Below are positions 47,245 to 57,746 of a stretch of 64,000 bases of DNA, in pieces. Every line of letters starts with the position of its first letter. The first letter of the stretch is position 1. This DNA comes from Emiliania huxleyi CCMP1516 (taxonomy: Eukaryota > Haptophyta > Isochrysidales > Noelaerhabdaceae): contig NW_005198966.1 in assembly GCF_000372725.1 (NCBI RefSeq), forward strand, positions 1,883,537 through 1,947,536. The letters are read 5' to 3'. Made by a program: the position numbers and the translations under genes. Below the pieces are notes generated by a model that was not told the DNA's origin, did no database searches, and saw only the letters and a list, made by a program, of their open reading frames with translations.

Positions 47245-49082
47245 GTGTGCGGCGCACGTCGAGAGCGACGGCAGGGCGTGCTCCCGAACGTCTCATAGAG
47301 GAGGAGCCGCCGGATGACGATGCGACAGCACGCCAACAAATTCCGGCGGAGAGTCCGGCCGCTCGGCTTCGGCGGATGGTGTACGAGGTCTACCTGCGGC
47401 ATGGGGAAGTTGTGTTGCCGGGTGTGGTGAGGGCCGAGATTCCGGGAATTGCGGTCGACGCATCTGACAGATCGCGTCCGCTGGAGCGAGCGATCATTGC
47501 AGCGAGGAACCGGTGGCGGGCAGAAGGCCGCCCCCTCCCACGGTCGTCGTACACGACGGACGACTTTCCCATGCGTGAACGGCTGGACCGGCTTGAGCGC
47601 GCGATGGCCCTGCTTGGAGAGGAGTGCCCGCCACAGCATGCCGGGCGAGCGATCCGCTCGTCTCCTCTGTATGCCGAGTGGGCTGATCTCAAGGCGCGCT
47701 TCGCGGCGATCATCGACCCCGACAAGCCGTTCGATTCGGAGAGCCCGGGCGACTGGGACCGTGTTTTTCAGCGGTTCCGAAGATGGCGCGCGAAACTTCC
47801 CCGCATCCCAACAACACGACGGGACAACGCCGAGCTGTTTGGCTACGAGCGCGATGGCAGCTGGTCGGAGGAGGCCTATTTTTGCGATCGGTTCGACCTC
47901 CTCGCGAGCGAGTGGGAACAGAAGCAGCGAGCTCTCTCCGTTCCGCGGCGGTGCGCCGCGTGCGCTGAGATTCGGCCGGACTGGATGACGACGCTCAAGT
48001 GCGTCGACGGCAGCCCGGGCAAGGAGCCGCCCGGATGGCTCGAGAAAAAGTGGGACAACGAGCAGCAGCGGTACGTGGTTTTCCGGCCGGACGATCTGCT
48101 CGATCGCTATCACGGTAAGTGGCTGTGCACTCGCTGCTACAGCCCGCTCAGCGACGACGAGCGACGACTGAACATCCTGAAATTCTCAAAGGAGAACCTG
48201 ATGCATCTGCCATCGCTCGACGACGAAGGGTTGCCGCAAGTCTTTCGCGACTACTGGTCTCGCGACGCCTCGAAGTCCAAGCAGGCGAAATACAGCTGCT
48301 GCGGATGGCCATCCCAGCTCAAGGTGCTCAAGCACGGCGGTGTGCTGTCGAAGATGCACTCTGTTGTTGTGCCAAACAAGGTGACCAAGCTCACCAAGTT
48401 TCCTCTGGATCCGGCGCACAGCGGCGTCGTCTTCTATTTAAAGCGGACCAAAGGCGGTGGAGACAAGAAGTGGACGGTCCGACCAAAGGTGGTGCGAGAA
48501 GCGTTCAACTGGCTGGCACGCAAAGTCGACGAGGCGGATAAGGACCCGTCTGGGGAGCCTCGTCCCGACGTCCGACGCCGGTACGGGCCGAGGCCGTACC
48601 GCACGGAGGGCGGATGGGACGCAGAGCAGCTGCGGCTCGTCTTCAATCTCACCGAGGCGCAGGTGGATAGCATGTCCCCTGCCAACACCGTCGAGGTCAC
48701 CTTCCCGACCATCGAGCACGACGAAGATTTGTCCGAGGACCAGGGCCCCGCGGCGAGCCAACACGCGGCGGCGCAAGATGAGAGCGAGGAGACGAGCTCC
48801 GGATTTGCAAACATTCTGCCGTCGTCGGATCTGCAGAGCTCCATCGAGGCGGCGCTCGCAACGGCCGGCGGCCGGGCGGCGCCCAGGGATCCGGTTGTCC
48901 GGGTGGAGGGTGGCGAGAGCGCCATCTCTGAGTTTGAAGAGCATTACGACAGCATGGCCTTCCCCGAGCTCTTCATCACCGGCGAGGCCGACTTCACCAA
49001 CTCGGAACGCCCTATCGCTGTCGAGTCATTCGACGAGTGGTTGGCGCACCTAGGCTTATGGACACCGGAGGCATTGTGCTGA
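47245..49082 (+). CDS. Helitron-type helicase-like protein, N-terminal part
   Basis: The frame is open from 47245, directly after an acceptor-like GCGCAG, to a stop at 49080-49082. The first internal ATG is 47376. It contains two CxxC pairs (RRCAACAEIRP near residue 235 and WLCTRCYSPL near 290), then LPSLDDEGLPQVFRDYW and a core domain. Near residue 570 it reads MAFPELFITGEADFTNSERP followed by FDEWLAHLGLW. This last motif resembles the FP-x-LFP-x-GEGD … F-x-x-W-x-x-HLL region at the start of Helitron 'helitron-like' domains (similarity judged by eye). No Rep HUH motif or helicase follows, because the frame ends there, so the element is truncated or interrupted. It overlaps the next ORF. Confidence 0.55.
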
Positions 49083-49705
49083 ACGGGCAGCACTCGGGCG
49101 CGTGCCTCATTGTGAACCTGCCCATGTCGCAAGGGACCGACACGCACGAGAACAAGACCAAATTCACCAAGGAGCTCGTCAGCGAGAGCATCATCGAAGA
49201 GGGCGAGAGGCTCCATTTCTTCAGCGGCACCAACCGCACCGTCGACCAGGACATCGGGCAGAAGCTCTACGGCTCCACCACGGACGTTAAGGACATCAAA
49301 GGGTACGTCATCTCGTGCTGCAACCTCCACACCGCGCGCGTGATCGTCAACGTCCTCGAACGACTCTTCGGCAACATCACTGTCCCCTCAGGCGATGTCG
49401 TCTCCTTCATCACCGACCACTACCCTGCCGCCAACGACCCCGACGCCACGGTCGAGCGATTCGAGGCCGCAGACGGCGCCCGGCTCGTCGACGGCACGAC
49501 CGCGTTCACTTGCGTCTCCATCTCGTCTGAGAAGCGCTACGTCGCGCCGATCGAGCTGTTCCTCAAGAAGGCGGGCCTGACGTCATCCATCGCCACCTTC
49601 CCTGGCGATGGCGAGGGCCAGTGCTTCGTCAGCGACCTCCCGGCCGAGCAGGTGGTGACGAACCTCGCCGCCGTGGGCATTCCGGCCGAGGTGGTGGAGC
49701 ACTGA
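49058..49705 (+). CDS. Unrecognised 215-residue protein overlapping the Helitron-like ORF
   Basis: From ATG 49058 the frame encodes MDTGGIVLNGQHSGACLIVN and runs through DTHENKTKFTKELVSESIIE, HFFSGTNRTVDQDIGQKLYG, VKDIKGYVISCCNLHTARVI and GEGQCFVSDLPAEQVVTNLA to a stop at 49703-49705. Composition and codon choice look strongly coding, with many third-position C/G. It starts 25 bp before the Helitron-like stop, in another frame. CCTAG lies just before GCTTATGG and could be a splice acceptor, so upstream exons are possible. I do not recognise a domain. It could be host sequence captured or truncated by the transposon. Confidence 0.6.
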   Translation: MDTGGIVLNGQHSGACLIVNLPMSQGTDTHENKTKFTKELVSESIIEEGERLHFFSGTNRTVDQDIGQKLYGSTTDVKDIKGYVISCCNLHTARVIVNVLERLFGNITVPSGDVVSFITDHYPAANDPDATVERFEAADGARLVDGTTAFTCVSISSEKRYVAPIELFLKKAGLTSSIATFPGDGEGQCFVSDLPAEQVVTNLAAVGIPAEVVEH

Positions 49706-50065
49706 GGGCTCGAGCGCCTCTCCCGGCTGCCGGCGGCTGATCGGCCAGCCTGGCTGCGACGGCTGCGATCAGCGGTGGAGAGGACTATGTGGTGTGATCC
49801 CTAGTGAGCTCCGAGGCTGGGTCGAGACGCGTGCCGCGACTGAGCGCTCCGCCGCGCGGCGCCGCGTTGCGGCACCTCGCCCCGCCTCCCACGCGAACGC
49901 GTGCGCCCTCCCCGGCCCTCGCCACTCGTTTGCACGGGGCGGAGAGGATACTTCGCGCTCTGGTTCCGTGCTTAGAGCCTACTGTATACTTGATGCAGAG
50001 CTTTCCGACGTCATTGTGTTTGCAGCTCCGCGCTCGACGCCCGCACGCGCGCGCCCGCGCGCCAC

Positions 50066-50265
50066 CCCTTTTGCGCAGCAACACCTTAAATTTCATGGCC
50101 CCCAAATAAATTCGGGTCGGAGCGTAGCGGAGTGGGCCCCGAGTTTGAAAACGGCGACGGACGCTTGCGTCCTAGCCGCCAACAACGCCTCCCCGGCGCA
50201 GAGGGGCCCCCGGAGGGACGCTCAACCGCTCCGCGCCACGCCGCTTGCGGCGGTCCTATTCCACG
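50066..50265. repeat. Dispersed repeat shared with 58848-58965
   Basis: Common words in order are CCCCTTTTGCGCAGCA, AACACC…CTTAAA and GCCGCTTGC…GGCGGTCCTATTC. The copy at 58848 has an (AG)n tract inserted between the first two words. Confidence 0.6.
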
Positions 50266-51604
50266 CTCGCGATCCCGCTTCTTATTTTGTTTTTCGACGT
50301 GAGAACCAAGCCAGCGATGCAAGGCAGCCTTCGTCTGCAGCCGATACTCGGCATCTCCAGGGCTCGCCACATGGTCGAGTTCACTGGCCTGGCCTCGAGG
50401 GTACGCTCCTTCGAGCCCTCTCGCGGCGGCGGCCAGCGCTCGGGGCTCAAGGTTGTGGTGGAGAATGTCAATGTGTACGAGGGGCAATACATGCGAGTGG
50501 AGCGGGTGGTGCCCGACGAGGTGCGCCAAGTCGCCCCGCAGCAGCAGCGCCGCGCGCTGGGCAGGCCCGGGTGGATGGGCGGACAGCTTGGAGCCGTAAC
50601 AGCGCGGCGCCGAAGCCGCGCTCCTGGAACATTGCTCCTCGGCCGTTGACGCCACCCGCTGTGACAACCTGTCGAGTGTGAAATCAGCCGCAACAAGCGT
50701 GCTTCCGTGCGAGGATTACGTGGGTATCACCGCAACAATCTACCGTCCCTTCACGAAGGTCCAGAGACATTGCGAGCGGTGTCGGCGTCGTCTTGCGTCT
50801 TTCTTTTCTCTAAGAGGATAGAGCCGTATGCACTTGCACGGCCTGAGCCTGCGCGCTGCGGACGCGGGACGGCGACGGGTCTCTTCACTGACACTCTTAT
50901 CCATTCCGATTTCTGTGTGCGCGTCGTGACACCGACGGCGCCCCGACCCATCCAAGTCACTACTTGAACGAGAGCGGAGAGGCAGAGCCAGACGAGGGGG
51001 CAACGGCAAGGGCAAGTCGCACAAGGCTAGTTCCATTTCACTCTGACACGCTAATCTTGAAAACGTCCAACGGAGCTCCGTGTTGCTCCCAGCGCCCTCC
51101 CCCGCGCTTCCTGCGGCCCTAGCCGATGGTACTAGCATGGGAGGTCATCTGGCTACCGCGAGAGCGACCCAACTCGTCGACATCGTCCGATGATGGTGCC
51201 TCAAAGTCAGCCTTCGGAGGCTATCGTGGGGTCGAGCCGGCAGTAGCCGTGACATGTGGTTCCACCACCCCTCGTAGTCTTTGCCTCTGATCGCCACCGT
51301 TCCCAGGCTGCCTAATGGGATGGAAAGGAAGGCTCGGCGAGCGTATAGAAGCGTGCTCGACCTCGTCGTGGCAACCTGTACGGCAGCGCTGGCAGGCGCG
51401 ATGAGCGTCGTGCCACCTGACCCGAGACGGGTCGCAGGCGTCGTACCGAGCGCGTCGAGACCGTGTCCTGATGTGATCTGCACGGGTGAGTCACGTCGGC
51501 GTCAAAGGAGCGACGTGCGACCTGTCAGAGCTTGATCTCCAATCTCAGCGGCGTCGAGTCGTCTCCGGCGGCGACAATTTTGTCCCTCCCCAGGACGCAC
51601 AGAA

Positions 51605-51688
51605 GCAGCTGCGACCCCGCCGAGTGGACGGGGGCACTGCGGGCCACCTGCCGAGTGCCCCCCGTCCACTCGGCGGGGTCGCAGCTGC
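51605..51688. repeat. Near-perfect 34/35-bp inverted repeat, 15-nt loop
   Basis: The left arm begins GCAGCTGCGACCCCGCCGAG (51605-51638). The right arm (51654-51688) is its reverse complement with a single extra base. The loop is about 15 nt. This would form a very stable RNA or DNA hairpin. Confidence 0.9.
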
Positions 51689-52362
51689 CTCTGGAAGGCA
51701 CCGAGATGTACCTTTTTCGCGCAATGGTCAAAATCAAGGTTTTGTAACGCGAGCTGTGCCACAGTGAAATGGAACTAGCCCAGGTGCTGTGAATTTTAAC
51801 ATATCGCCGTGACCCCGTCCACCAGCACCACCGCGCGCGCCGACCGCCGGCACACACACGGCTCACGGGCAGAGTCCAGAGACGGAACTCCACGCGTGTA
51901 GCTAGACGGTCGCCGGCCACCGCGCTCTGCGCGCGGTGTCGCCGTGGGCAACGCACAGACCACAGCACACAGTTGGACCCCTCACGCCTCAATCCCCTCC
52001 TGCCCACTCGTTAGAGCGGCGACTCTCCACACGAGAGTCCCGCCTGCTTCTCGTGGAGAGATCACACTGATCGGGGGCGGCAGCCTGGACTCTCTCCACA
52101 CAACAACACAAGAGTCGGCGGGCAACCGGTGTCCGTTCGTCGATTTGCATGGGAATCCTCTCGCGCCGCCCTGGAGGAGAGGGAACGCATCTGCAGAGCC
52201 TGGAGCCGCGTTGTCGAAGCTTGCGCTGGGCGCGTGGCTGGAGCGACATTGAGCAACGCTGTCTTCCTCTACTCGCGGGCTACTCGCGGGGGCCGATCCG
52301 ATCCGAGATGGACTTCAGGGCAGCCTTGAGCTCGGCGCCGCGGCCAAGGGGTCGTCGATTGC

Positions 52363-55174
52363 CTACGGCGCACGACGAGCGGGTGAACGACGCGCGACTC
52401 GCGGCAGTGGCAGAGACCACGGGTGCCCACCCAAATCAAGGCACTGGTGCGCGCCGACGGTGGACTTGCGCAAGCCCTTCCGGTAGATAGAATGGTCGTC
52501 CGCGAAGCGCTCCGTGCCCGCCTTGTCGAAAGCGGGCACCGACATCGACGTCGACCCGACTGCGCCGCTGCCCTGCGCGTCGTGCGCCGCAGCCTCGTAC
52601 GCGCTCGGCGGCGGCGCGACCGACGTGGCGTAGATCGAGTCTTGCCCGGCGAAGCGCTCCGTGCCCGCCTTGTCGAAAGCGGGCACCGACATCGACGTCG
52701 ACCCGACTGCGCCGCTGCCCTGCGCGTCGTGCGCCGCAGCCTCGTACGCGCTCGGCGGCGGCGCGACCGACGTGGCGTAGATCGAGTCTTGCCCGGCGAA
52801 GCGCTCCGTGCCCGCCTTGTCGAAAGCGGGCACCGACATCGACGTCGACCCGACTGCGCCGCTGCCCTGCGCGTCGTGCGCCGCAGCCTCGTACGCGCTC
52901 GGCGGCGGCGCGACCGACGTGGCGTAGATCGAGTCTTGCCCGGCGAAGCGCTCCGTGCCCGCCTTGTCGAAAGCGGGCACCGACATCGACGTCGACCCGA
53001 CTGCGCCGCTGCCCTGCGCGTCGTGCGCCGCAGCCTCGTACGCGCTCGGCGGCGGCGCGACCGACGTGGCGTAGATCGAGTCTTGCCCGGCGAAGCGCTC
53101 CGTCCCCGCCTTGTCGAAAGCGGGCACCGACATCGACGTCGACCCGACTGCGCCGCTGCCCTGCGCGTCGTGCGCCGCAGCCTCGTACGCGCTCGGCGGC
53201 GGCGCGACCGACGTGGCGTAGATCGAGTCTTGCCCGGCGAAACGCTCCGTGCCCGCCTTGTCGAAAGCGGGCACCGACATCGACGTCGACCCGACTGCGC
53301 CGCTGCCCTGCGCGTCGTGCGCCGCAGCCTCGTACGCGCTCGGCGGCGGCGCGACCGAGGTGGCGTAGATCGAGTCTTGCCCGGCGAAACGCTCCGTGCC
53401 CGCCTTGTCGAAAGCGGGCACCGACATCGACGTCGACCCGACTGCGCCGCTGCCCTGCGCGTCGTGCGCCGCAGCCTCGTACGCGCTCGGCGGCGGCGCG
53501 ACCGAGGTGGCGTAGATCGAGTCTTGCCCGGCGAAACGCTCCGTGCCCGCCTTGTCGAAAGCGGGCACCGACATCGACGTCGACCCGACTGCGCCGCTGC
53601 CCTGCGCGTCGTGCGCCGCAGCCTCGTACGCGCTCGGCGGCGGCGCGACCGAGGTGGCGTAGATGGTGTCCTTTCCAGCGAAGCGCTCGCAGACCTCTTT
53701 CCCCACCGCAAACGGCAGCACCGCCTTGTTGCGTCTGCCGATCGGGGTGGCGCCTGGCTTGGCGCAGACGCCGTACGTGCCCACCGATGGCCCCGCCGGA
53801 GCCTTGTACAGCTCGGCGAAGCGGTCGGCGGTTCGCCCTCCGAAGGACGCCGCCGCCTTGCGCCTCGGCAGCGGCTGTGGCGGCGGCGGCATCTGCCGCG
53901 GCACGACTCGGCGTGCGAGCACCTGCAGAGGCCGAGCGATGGGGCTAGGTGGGCACGGACGGGGAAGGGCCTTGGGGCAGAGGGTGGCGGTGTGTGTTTG
54001 TGTGCGAATTGCTGGGTGAGCGCACGTCGGCGGGGAGAGCAGCGACGCGAGGCAGCGCGCGCTTGCTGCGCTGCGGCTCGCGGACCGCAGCACGGGGCGC
54101 CGCCGCCCAAGGGGCCGGCTTGACTGGCGCAGGCCGCGGCTTGGCACCTGGCGGCGGCTTGGCTGCTGGCGGCGGCTTGGCTGGCGCGGCGGCAAGTCGC
54201 GGCATCGGCACAGCTGGTGCAGGAGCGGCGGCGGGCGCGGGGACGACCGGCGGTGCGACCGGCGGTGCCGCGGCCGGCGCCGCGGCCGGCGCAGGGGCAA
54301 CGAGAGGGGCGGCCGGCGGGGGGCCGGCCGGAGGGGCAGAGGTCGCTGCCGCAAGCTCCTCGGAAGGTTGCTGCTCGCCGGACTCGGAGCCCACGCCGCC
54401 CTCCTGCGCAGCCCGTGGCGGCGCCGCCTCCTCCGCCGGCTTCTCTCCGGCCTCGGTTGCAACCTCCGCCTGCGCAGCCTCCCCCGCCTGCGCAGCCTCC
54501 TCCGCCTCTCCCATCTCGGCCTCGGCCTCCTCTGGGGGGGGCTCGTCGGCCGACGCCTCGACCTCTGCCATCTCCCTGTCGGCTGGTGCGGCGCCCTCCT
54601 CCGCCGCCTCCTCGGCGTCCGCCTCGTCACCAATCGCCTTGGCCACCTTGTGCAGCCGGTCGCGCGACGGAGACGGCGAGCAGACGTCGTCTGCCCAGCG
54701 GACGGAGCCCGGCGTCCTCGCGCCCTTGCGCCCCTTGCGCACGGCCGGTGACTCGATCGGAGGAGGCGGCTGCTCGTCCTCCGGCGCGGGCGGCGGCGGG
54801 GCGTCGACCGGCGCAGGCGACTCTTCGATGAGCGACGGCGCCGAGATCGTCGAGAGGCTGATGCGCGCGGAGCGTCGCCGCCCCTCGGAGAGGCGGAACT
54901 CCTTCACCTGGGTGGACTTCTTTTTCTGCACCCGCGGCACGCCGAGGTCGCCGGCCGAGTCGAGCACGTTCTTGGGCGCCGGCCGCGCCTTGAAGGCGTT
55001 CTCCTTGTCGCGCCTCTCGTCGCCGGGGACGGAGGTGTCCAGCAGGGTGAGCCGCGCGTGCACCTCCTTGGCGATGATCTCGGACTTGCGGTTCGCCTTG
55101 ATGCCGTGCTGCTTCGCGAGCAGCTGCAGCTCCGTGCGGGGGCGCGCGAGCAGGTCGGCTTCAGAGGCAACCAT
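52363..55174 (-). CDS. NuSAP-like protein: SAP-type N-terminus plus eight 48-residue repeats
   Basis: Two exons, 55174-54026 and 53922-52363, joined by a 103-bp GT-AG intron in phase 0; 902 residues. The N-terminus (MVASEADLLARPRTELQLLA, then KQHGIKANRKSEIIAKEVHA) has the spacing of a SAP/NuSAP DNA-binding helix pair. A basic region (RRDKENAFKARPAPKNVLDS), a GSVRWADDV motif and a long acidic Glu/Ala and Pro/Ala stretch follow. Exon 2 starts with VLARRVVPRQMPPPPQPLPR and holds eight nearly identical repeats of 48 residues: ERFAGQDSIYATSVAPPPSA, YEAAAHDAQGSGAVGSTSMS, VPAFDKAG. The PPPSAY turn resembles SHIPPO/STPGR repeats, which occur in microtubule-associated proteins. By analogy with NuSAP, I infer a nuclear, spindle-linked role. 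Confidence 0.7.
52500..53665 (-). repeat. Eight 144-bp coding minisatellite units
   Basis: The unit containing CCCGCCTTGTCGAAAGCGGG recurs every 144 bp from 52528. Copies differ at only a few positions (for example GACGTGGCG versus GAGGTGGCG, AAGCGC versus AAACGC). This low divergence implies recent unequal exchange or gene conversion. The long plus-strand frame over it is an artefact of the repeat. Confidence 0.95.
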
Positions 55175-55390
55175 TTTCAAAAGGGCTGAGAGCAAAGAAG
55201 AATTCTACGAAGACAAGACCCTCTCACAGCAGACTGGCACGAACTAGCACCACAAAGAAGAAATCGTGCTTCCCGAATTACTCTTGTCACCGCTCTGAGC
55301 GCGGGCGATCCGTTTTTCTGGCCGTCTAACCCTTTCTTCCTCTCCTTGCCGTTGAGCCACACTTGGATGGACTTGCGCTTCGCCGGCGAC

Positions 55391-55790
55391 CTAGCCGGCG
55401 ACTTGCCGGCCTTGATTGATTGACCCGGGGGTCAGCTCCGGCTTGTACTTGTAGACGGTGCAGGGCTTGTTGCCCGGGTCGATCATGCCGTACGCGGTCG
55501 AGATGGAGCGGCCCGCGTCGCCGATGATCGGGAACTTGACCTCGATCTCGTTCTCGCAGTGCGCCACCACGATCCACGTCCTCGAGCGCCACTCCTCAGT
55601 GCGACTTGACCGAGAAAGGTTATCGGAAGGTTCCACCGCGTCGTCGTCACTCCTCGTGCGACTTAGACCGGGTCCACCGACAGGGTCGCGACGAGGCAGT
55701 CGAGGTCGGTGAGCTCGTCGTACTTGAGGGCGAGGCGGCCGTCGTGCACGGACCGGCGTGAACGCGTGATCCGTGAAGTCTGCGGGTGGT
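55391..55790 (-). pseudogene. 1-Cys peroxiredoxin (Prx6-type) remnant
   Basis: In order on the minus strand: a PADFT…FTPV stretch followed, after a 2-nt slip, by CTT (the catalytic PVCTT region, near 55760); [20 protein letters not shown] and DPV; then KSH and EEW with slips; then ENEIEVKFPIIGDAGRSIST and AYGMIDPGN. This is the Prx6 order. It is interrupted by at least two frameshifts and a direct repeat of AAGTCGCAC(T)GAGGAGTG about 60 bp apart. The pieces could be exons with odd introns, but the slips inside conserved motifs argue for decay or poor sequence. I do not see the rest of the N-terminus. Confidence 0.65.
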
Positions 55791-55849
55791 ATGGCGGGTG
55801 TGGGTGCAAGAAGAGGTTCGCCGCCCTTTTCCGCGTCGCCCTCGCCGCC

Positions 55850-56145
55850 CTCGCCGCCCGCGCCGCCCTCGCCGCCCGCGCAAATCTCTCCGCATCGACG
55901 TCGTCGAGAGAGGGGAGGAGCTTCTTGTGGATGTGCGGCAGCTCACCGCCGCCCGCGATGTGGCCGCGCTCCCCCAGAGCATGCTGTTGAGTTCCTCGTC
56001 CCAACCGCACGCGAGGTAGATGTGCCGCGGCGCGATGCGGCTTCTTGTTGTCGCGCGCCGCGTTGCCCCCGCGAGCTCCAGCACCTCAACCGTGAGGTAC
56101 TCGAGCACGGCCGCCATGTACGTGGCCAGCCGGTTCGCTTGCTTG
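55850..56145 (-). pseudogene. Histone H2A(.Z-like) remnant with frameshifts
   Basis: [18 protein letters not shown] (near 56110) is the H2A alpha-2 helix. Next comes GNAARDNKK in a shifted frame, then [10 protein letters not shown]…DEELN back in the first frame, then [18 protein letters not shown] in a third. The last piece matches the docking domain of H2A.Z-type histones. Frame changes occur at three points over 150 bp. The N-terminal tail and the alpha-1 helix are missing. It lies directly upstream of the peroxiredoxin remnant on the same strand. Confidence 0.75.
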
Positions 56146-56297
56146 GTCTGTCAGGAAGGAGGCTGCCCACCAGCTCGACGGAATGTGGCAGGGGCGGTGG
56201 TAGGAGTCTCCCACTCTGTGGGCTTGCCGTCGCTAGAGGTGCGGCCTGCGCGTGTCCTCGCCCCTGGGAAGGTCTTTCTTGAGGGGGAAGGGGAAGG

Positions 56298-56308
56298 GTG
56301 TGTGTGTG

Positions 56309-56386
<78 letters not shown>

Positions 56387-56455
56387 AGCAATACAGGGCT
56401 CCAGGCCCCAAATGATGTGTGAGTGTTAGAGTTGTGTGTGTGTGTGTGTGTGTGT
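56298..56455 (+). repeat. Compound microsatellite (TG)n(AG)n and (TG)n
   Basis: (GT)n from about 56298 to 56340 continues into (GA)n to 56381. A second (GT)n runs at about 56433-56455. Between them is the phrase ACAGGGCTCCAGGCCCCAAA, which recurs near 27459 inside the mariner-type MITE. Confidence 0.93.
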
Positions 56456-56581
56456 GAATCAGACGCCGCCGGACAATTCTTCTTGCATCTTGGACGGCGA
56501 TCAGACGGCGAATCCACCTGATTTGATAAGACGGCGCCGCTACGACTGTACCGCTACGACTGTACGGCCACGCATCGATCG

Positions 56582-57746
56582 ATGGGTTGCGTTTCCTCGG
56601 TACACGCGCAGGCCGCGAATCTCGATCGTCGATTGGTCCAAGAGGGAAAGCTCAAGATCTCGCCCGAAGGCCAGCTTTCTCGGCGATCGTCGATCGCATC
56701 GCGGAGCTCTCGATCGGAGAGGGACTCTCGATCGGAGAGGGACTCTCGATCGGAGAGGGACTCTCGATCGGAGCCCTCGCCGCCGCCGCCCTCGCCGCCA
56801 CCACAGCGGGCCGAGAGAGACTCTCGATCGGAGCGGTCCGAGAGGGACTCGTCCGACGCTGGAATCGCGCTCGGGCTTGACCTCGCAGAGAGGAACGACT
56901 ATACGAGCTTGGGGTACACCGATAAGCACCTCGCCGAGGCAGACCTGCCGCTGCACCTTCGACTCGCTCTGACACGATCTCGGCCAGCAACCTCCGGCAT
57001 GTCCTCCGGGAGTCTGTCGAGGACCGCTTCCTCGGGGGGTAGCAGCTCGCCTCGCTCGCCTCGGCTGTCGGAGGGGAGCCGCGAGCGGAGGCTCCGGCGG
57101 TTGTCGTTCGGGCAGGACCTCTCCTCCGAGACTGCACAGCGAGACGCAGCGAGGGAGGCGAGGGTGTCGGAGCAGGCGCCGCGACACGTCACAGCGCTAG
57201 TGTGTGTCGGGGCCCTTCGGCGCACACACACATGGGCAATTTGGGATCACACATTCCCCCTAATGATGCGACCCTCCCCCGCACGCAAGCCTCGCCGCCC
57301 CACACATCATAGCGTGTGGGAGAAGCGCGCCTTGGCCTTCTCACACACCTCTCTACTTCTGCTTCCCTTAGGTCCTCCTCGACCTTCTGCTAAGGGAAGC
57401 AGCCAGAGGCCCCTCCTCTTTGGGGGGGGGGCCGGTTCCTTCCCCCGGCCCTTTTGGGGAAGCTTCCCCCAGGGAGGAGTTTTCCCCCCCCCTTGGGCCG
57501 CCCCCGGGGGTGGGCCCCCCCCCCCCCCCCACCCACTTACCCCGAAAAAATTTCGCCCCCCCCCCCCCCCCCCTCCCGCAGGTCGTCCCTGCCGACGCGT
57601 ATGAAGGAGGCGGCGAGGCAGCTGCGGGAGGACGACCGCCGCAGGCCAGCGGATGCTGGGCTGCTCACAGCTGTGTCTGCAGGTCCGTTGATTCGCAGCG
57701 TTTCGTTTGTAGGAAGCGGATGCTGGTAGGCGTGCCGGAAGCCTGA
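56582..57746 (+). CDS. Putative N-acylated, Arg/Ser-repeat protein
   Basis: ATG 56582 opens MGCVSSVHAQAANLDRRLVQ. MGCxxS is the classic signal for N-myristoylation at Gly2 with palmitoylation at Cys3, so membrane association is likely (established rule, inferred use). Residues 35-65 are SRSERD units from an 18-bp repeat (GGAGAGGGACTCTCGATC, four copies, 56703-56770). Then come a Pro run, the conserved-looking stretch SSDAGIALGLDLAERNDYTS, LGYTDKHLAEADLPLHLRLA, and Ser-rich tail sequence with RRLRRLSFGQDLS. Coding quality fades after about 57180. A further exon after CCGCAG at 57580 (MKEAARQLREDDRRRPADAG) may complete the gene, but the join crosses doubtful sequence. I do not recognise the family. 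Confidence 0.55.
57300..57580. other. Suspect low-quality sequence with homopolymers
   Basis: Runs of G, C and A (for example the ten-G run at 57422 and the C runs at 57484, 57515 and 57558) and paired doublets look like base-calling stutter. Real DNA of this style is not seen elsewhere in the window. A hairpin CTGCTTCCCTTAG/CTAAGGGAAGCAG occurs at 57359-57402. Frames through here should not be trusted. Confidence 0.5.

Larger units (their letters stand above)
49706..52362. other. Intergenic, no supported gene
   Basis: It contains a repeat shared with 58.8 kb (50066-50265) and a strong hairpin (51605-51688). A plus-strand stretch near 50310-50560 (MQGSLRLQPILGISRARHMV, VVVENVNVYEGQYMRVERVV) reads somewhat protein-like, but I cannot support a gene. 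Confidence 0.4.

Noticed and set aside
49058-49705. Identification as a translation-factor-like or capsid-like protein
   Set aside because: I considered both, but no family motif could be confirmed by eye, so it is left unnamed.
52423-54123. 566-codon plus-strand open frame
   Set aside because: It mirrors the 144-bp repeats of the minus-strand gene, and its Arg-rich repeated translation comes from composition alone.
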